Assembly: GCA_964017045.1 (NCBI GenBank)
Contig: OZ024809.1
Span: 26,156,618 to 26,220,617 of the forward strand
Direction: 5' to 3'
Length of the DNA: 64,000 nucleotides
Source of the DNA: Omphiscola glabra
Lineage: Eukaryota > Mollusca > Gastropoda > Lymnaeidae
Under the pieces are notes generated by a model that saw nothing but the letters and a program-made list of their open reading frames with translations, was not told the origin of the DNA and did no database searches. A program made the translations under genes and the position numbers. This document shows positions 62,345-64,000 of this stretch, piece after piece; the stretch's first letter is position 1; each line of letters starts with the position of its first letter.

Positions 62345-63850
62345 GTCACATTAGGAAATGGCGTCAGTGGGCCGTCGAGCTATTGCTCTTTATGCCCTCT
62401 CCAAATCACCCCCTAAGCCCAAGTATAGGGCCGCAAAGCAGCACGTTGGAGATGCCCCTTTGCCAGGACAGCCCCCACCCAAGTCCGCTCGATCGGAACT
62501 TTCTGCTGGGGGCCGCCCCGATCCAAGGACACCCGGTCGGTCCGACACTGCGCATTCAAGCAGTGGACACGATCGATTTTCCTAGTAGTTGGGATGCCCC
62601 CCGGGATTCCGGTTGACAAGTCTGTAGTGGCTTGCCGATTTGGAAGCGCTGGCCACCGACCCCCTCGGCGTTAACCCGGGGCACATTACCACCATTGCGT
62701 GTCCCGCGTGGCAGACACGGCCATGCATGGTAGTTGCTGGAATAAACGGCTCCTACAGGGCTGCCACCTGTGATACTTCACAGGGGGAAGAAAAAGCAAA
62801 CACAGGGTAGGGATCATGATTACAAATTGCCGTTAAGGGATATGAGGCTATAGGCTGTGGTGGAAGCCTATAACCGGTGATTCTAAATATGCAGCCCTGA
62901 GAAAGCTGCTCCTAGGCAACCGTTTCGTCCCAGCTGCTTCGCGAACTAGTTGCGAGGTGGAAACCCACTGTAGAATCCCTCTTAGAGGGCGTTCGATGCT
63001 TCCCCGTGACGGGTGGGGGGAGATATTAGGACGTTAATTTACCGTCCCGGCCCCTAGGAGAGTGGACTACGGACGCTTGAAACACAGCGTCTTCGGTCGA
63101 CCAGACGTCTCCGGGCAGTTGCTGGTTGGGGCATCCAACGCCCGGGGAGGTCTCTGACGTCTTCCCGCACGGCCCGGCGCCGGGGATACCCGGCGGCTGG
63201 CGGGGGTGGGTGGACGCCAGGGAGGGCATTAGGAGCACTAGCTCGACGGCCCGCTGACGCGATTTCCTAAAGAGATATTCCAGTAGTTGGGATGGTAAAA
63301 TTTACGTCAAGTCGACTGAAGACGCTGCGTTTAAAGTGTTCGCAGTCGACTCTCCCAGGGAGTCTGGATGGTAAATTAACGTCCTAATATCTTCCCCCAC
63401 TAATCCATGGGAAGCGTCGGACGCCCTTTAAGAGGGATTCTACAGTGGGGTTTTACCCCGCAACTAGTTTGCGAAGTAGCTGGGACGAAAACGATTGCCT
63501 AGGAGCAGCTTTCTCAGGGCTGCGTATTTAGAATCATCGGCTTCCACCTTAGCCTCTTGCCTCATATACATTAGCAGAAACTTTTAATCATGATCCCTAC
63601 CCTGTTTCTGTATTTGCTTCGAGCTGTAAAACGTCACAGTTGGCAGCCCTGTAAGTGCTGTTTTTATTCCGGCAGGTACCATGCATGCCCTTTTGACTGC
63701 CCACGCGGAACACGCAATGGTGGTCTTGTTCCCCGGGTAACGTCGAGGGTGTTAGGTGGCCGACGCCTCCCATTCGGCAAGCCACCACGGGCTTGTCAAC
63801 CGGAGCCCCGGGGAGCAAGGACAGTCACTAAAAGCCTCTTTAGATAATAA
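62345..63850. repeat. GC-rich palindromic element
   Basis: Left arm about 62585-63080 (GGGATTCCGGTTGACAAGTC ... CAGCCCTGAGAAAGCTGCTC ... GTTAATTTACC) is mirrored by about 63340-63830 (GGTAAATTAACGTCC ... GAGCAGCTTTCTCAGGGCTG ... GGCTTGTCAACCGG). A second unit beginning GGAAATGGCGTCAGTGGGCC (62355) appears reversed at about 63262. Open frames start MASVGRRAIAL and carry TEDAVFQASVVHSP-like text, but no known domain. Confidence 0.75.
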
Positions 63851-64000
63851 CTATTCCAGGAAAAGTGTTCGACGAGTGTTATTTCCCTTACTTCTTGATC
63901 GTCTCCCCTTCTATAAATTGCAGTGTACCGGTATAGATATTTATACTTCTTTCAAAATCACATCAATATAATACAAAAATAATAATAACGGGATTCTTTG

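Overview
The window is nuclear DNA from an invertebrate animal. It is AT-rich, has long introns, and carries a dense load of decayed transposons and minisatellites. Four conserved animal genes can be rebuilt exon by exon with every splice phase closing. The marine-invertebrate flavour (retroelement families, repeated TAGGCCTA, intron style) suggests a mollusc or related lophotrochozoan, but that assignment is inference only.

Layout. 1-10.8 kb: repeats, an LTR-like fragment with a tRNA-Ser-type primer site, a 12-copy 36-bp minisatellite, poly-C/poly-T repeats and a nested hAT-like element; no gene seen. 10.8-25.7 kb, minus strand: 17 exons of a Na+/K+-ATPase alpha subunit (892 residues, start codon through membrane helix M7). 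The exons for M8-M10 and the C-terminus are not in the window. A broken LINE retrotransposon sits in intron 5. 25.8-32.3 kb: a transposon and minisatellite island (34-bp x10, 30-bp x~26, 26-bp x5, 23-bp x~10, ~20-bp degenerate) with a hAT transposase remnant. 32.8-40.1 kb, minus strand: complete COMMD2 (5 exons, 199 aa). 40.1-44.9 kb: transposon-rich gap. 45.0-47.2 kb, plus strand: complete MIS12 (6 exons, 206 aa). 50.3-59.6 kb, minus strand: FIS1 with four shared exons and two alternative terminal exons, each encoding a full tail anchor. 60.9-64 kb: a LINE remnant followed by a GC-rich palindromic element also represented near position 2,900.

The four genes are functionally unrelated: a plasma-membrane cation pump, a COMMD/Commander-type trafficking factor, a kinetochore subunit and a mitochondrial/peroxisomal fission adaptor. 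There is no operon logic. The strongest biological observation is the tandem duplication of the FIS1 tail-anchor exon, with divergence mostly synonymous. The next are a Thr at the position equivalent to Gln111 of the Na+/K+-ATPase (cardiac-glycoside site), several transposon insertions whose target-site duplications can be read directly, and a large excess of the palindrome TAGGCCTA.
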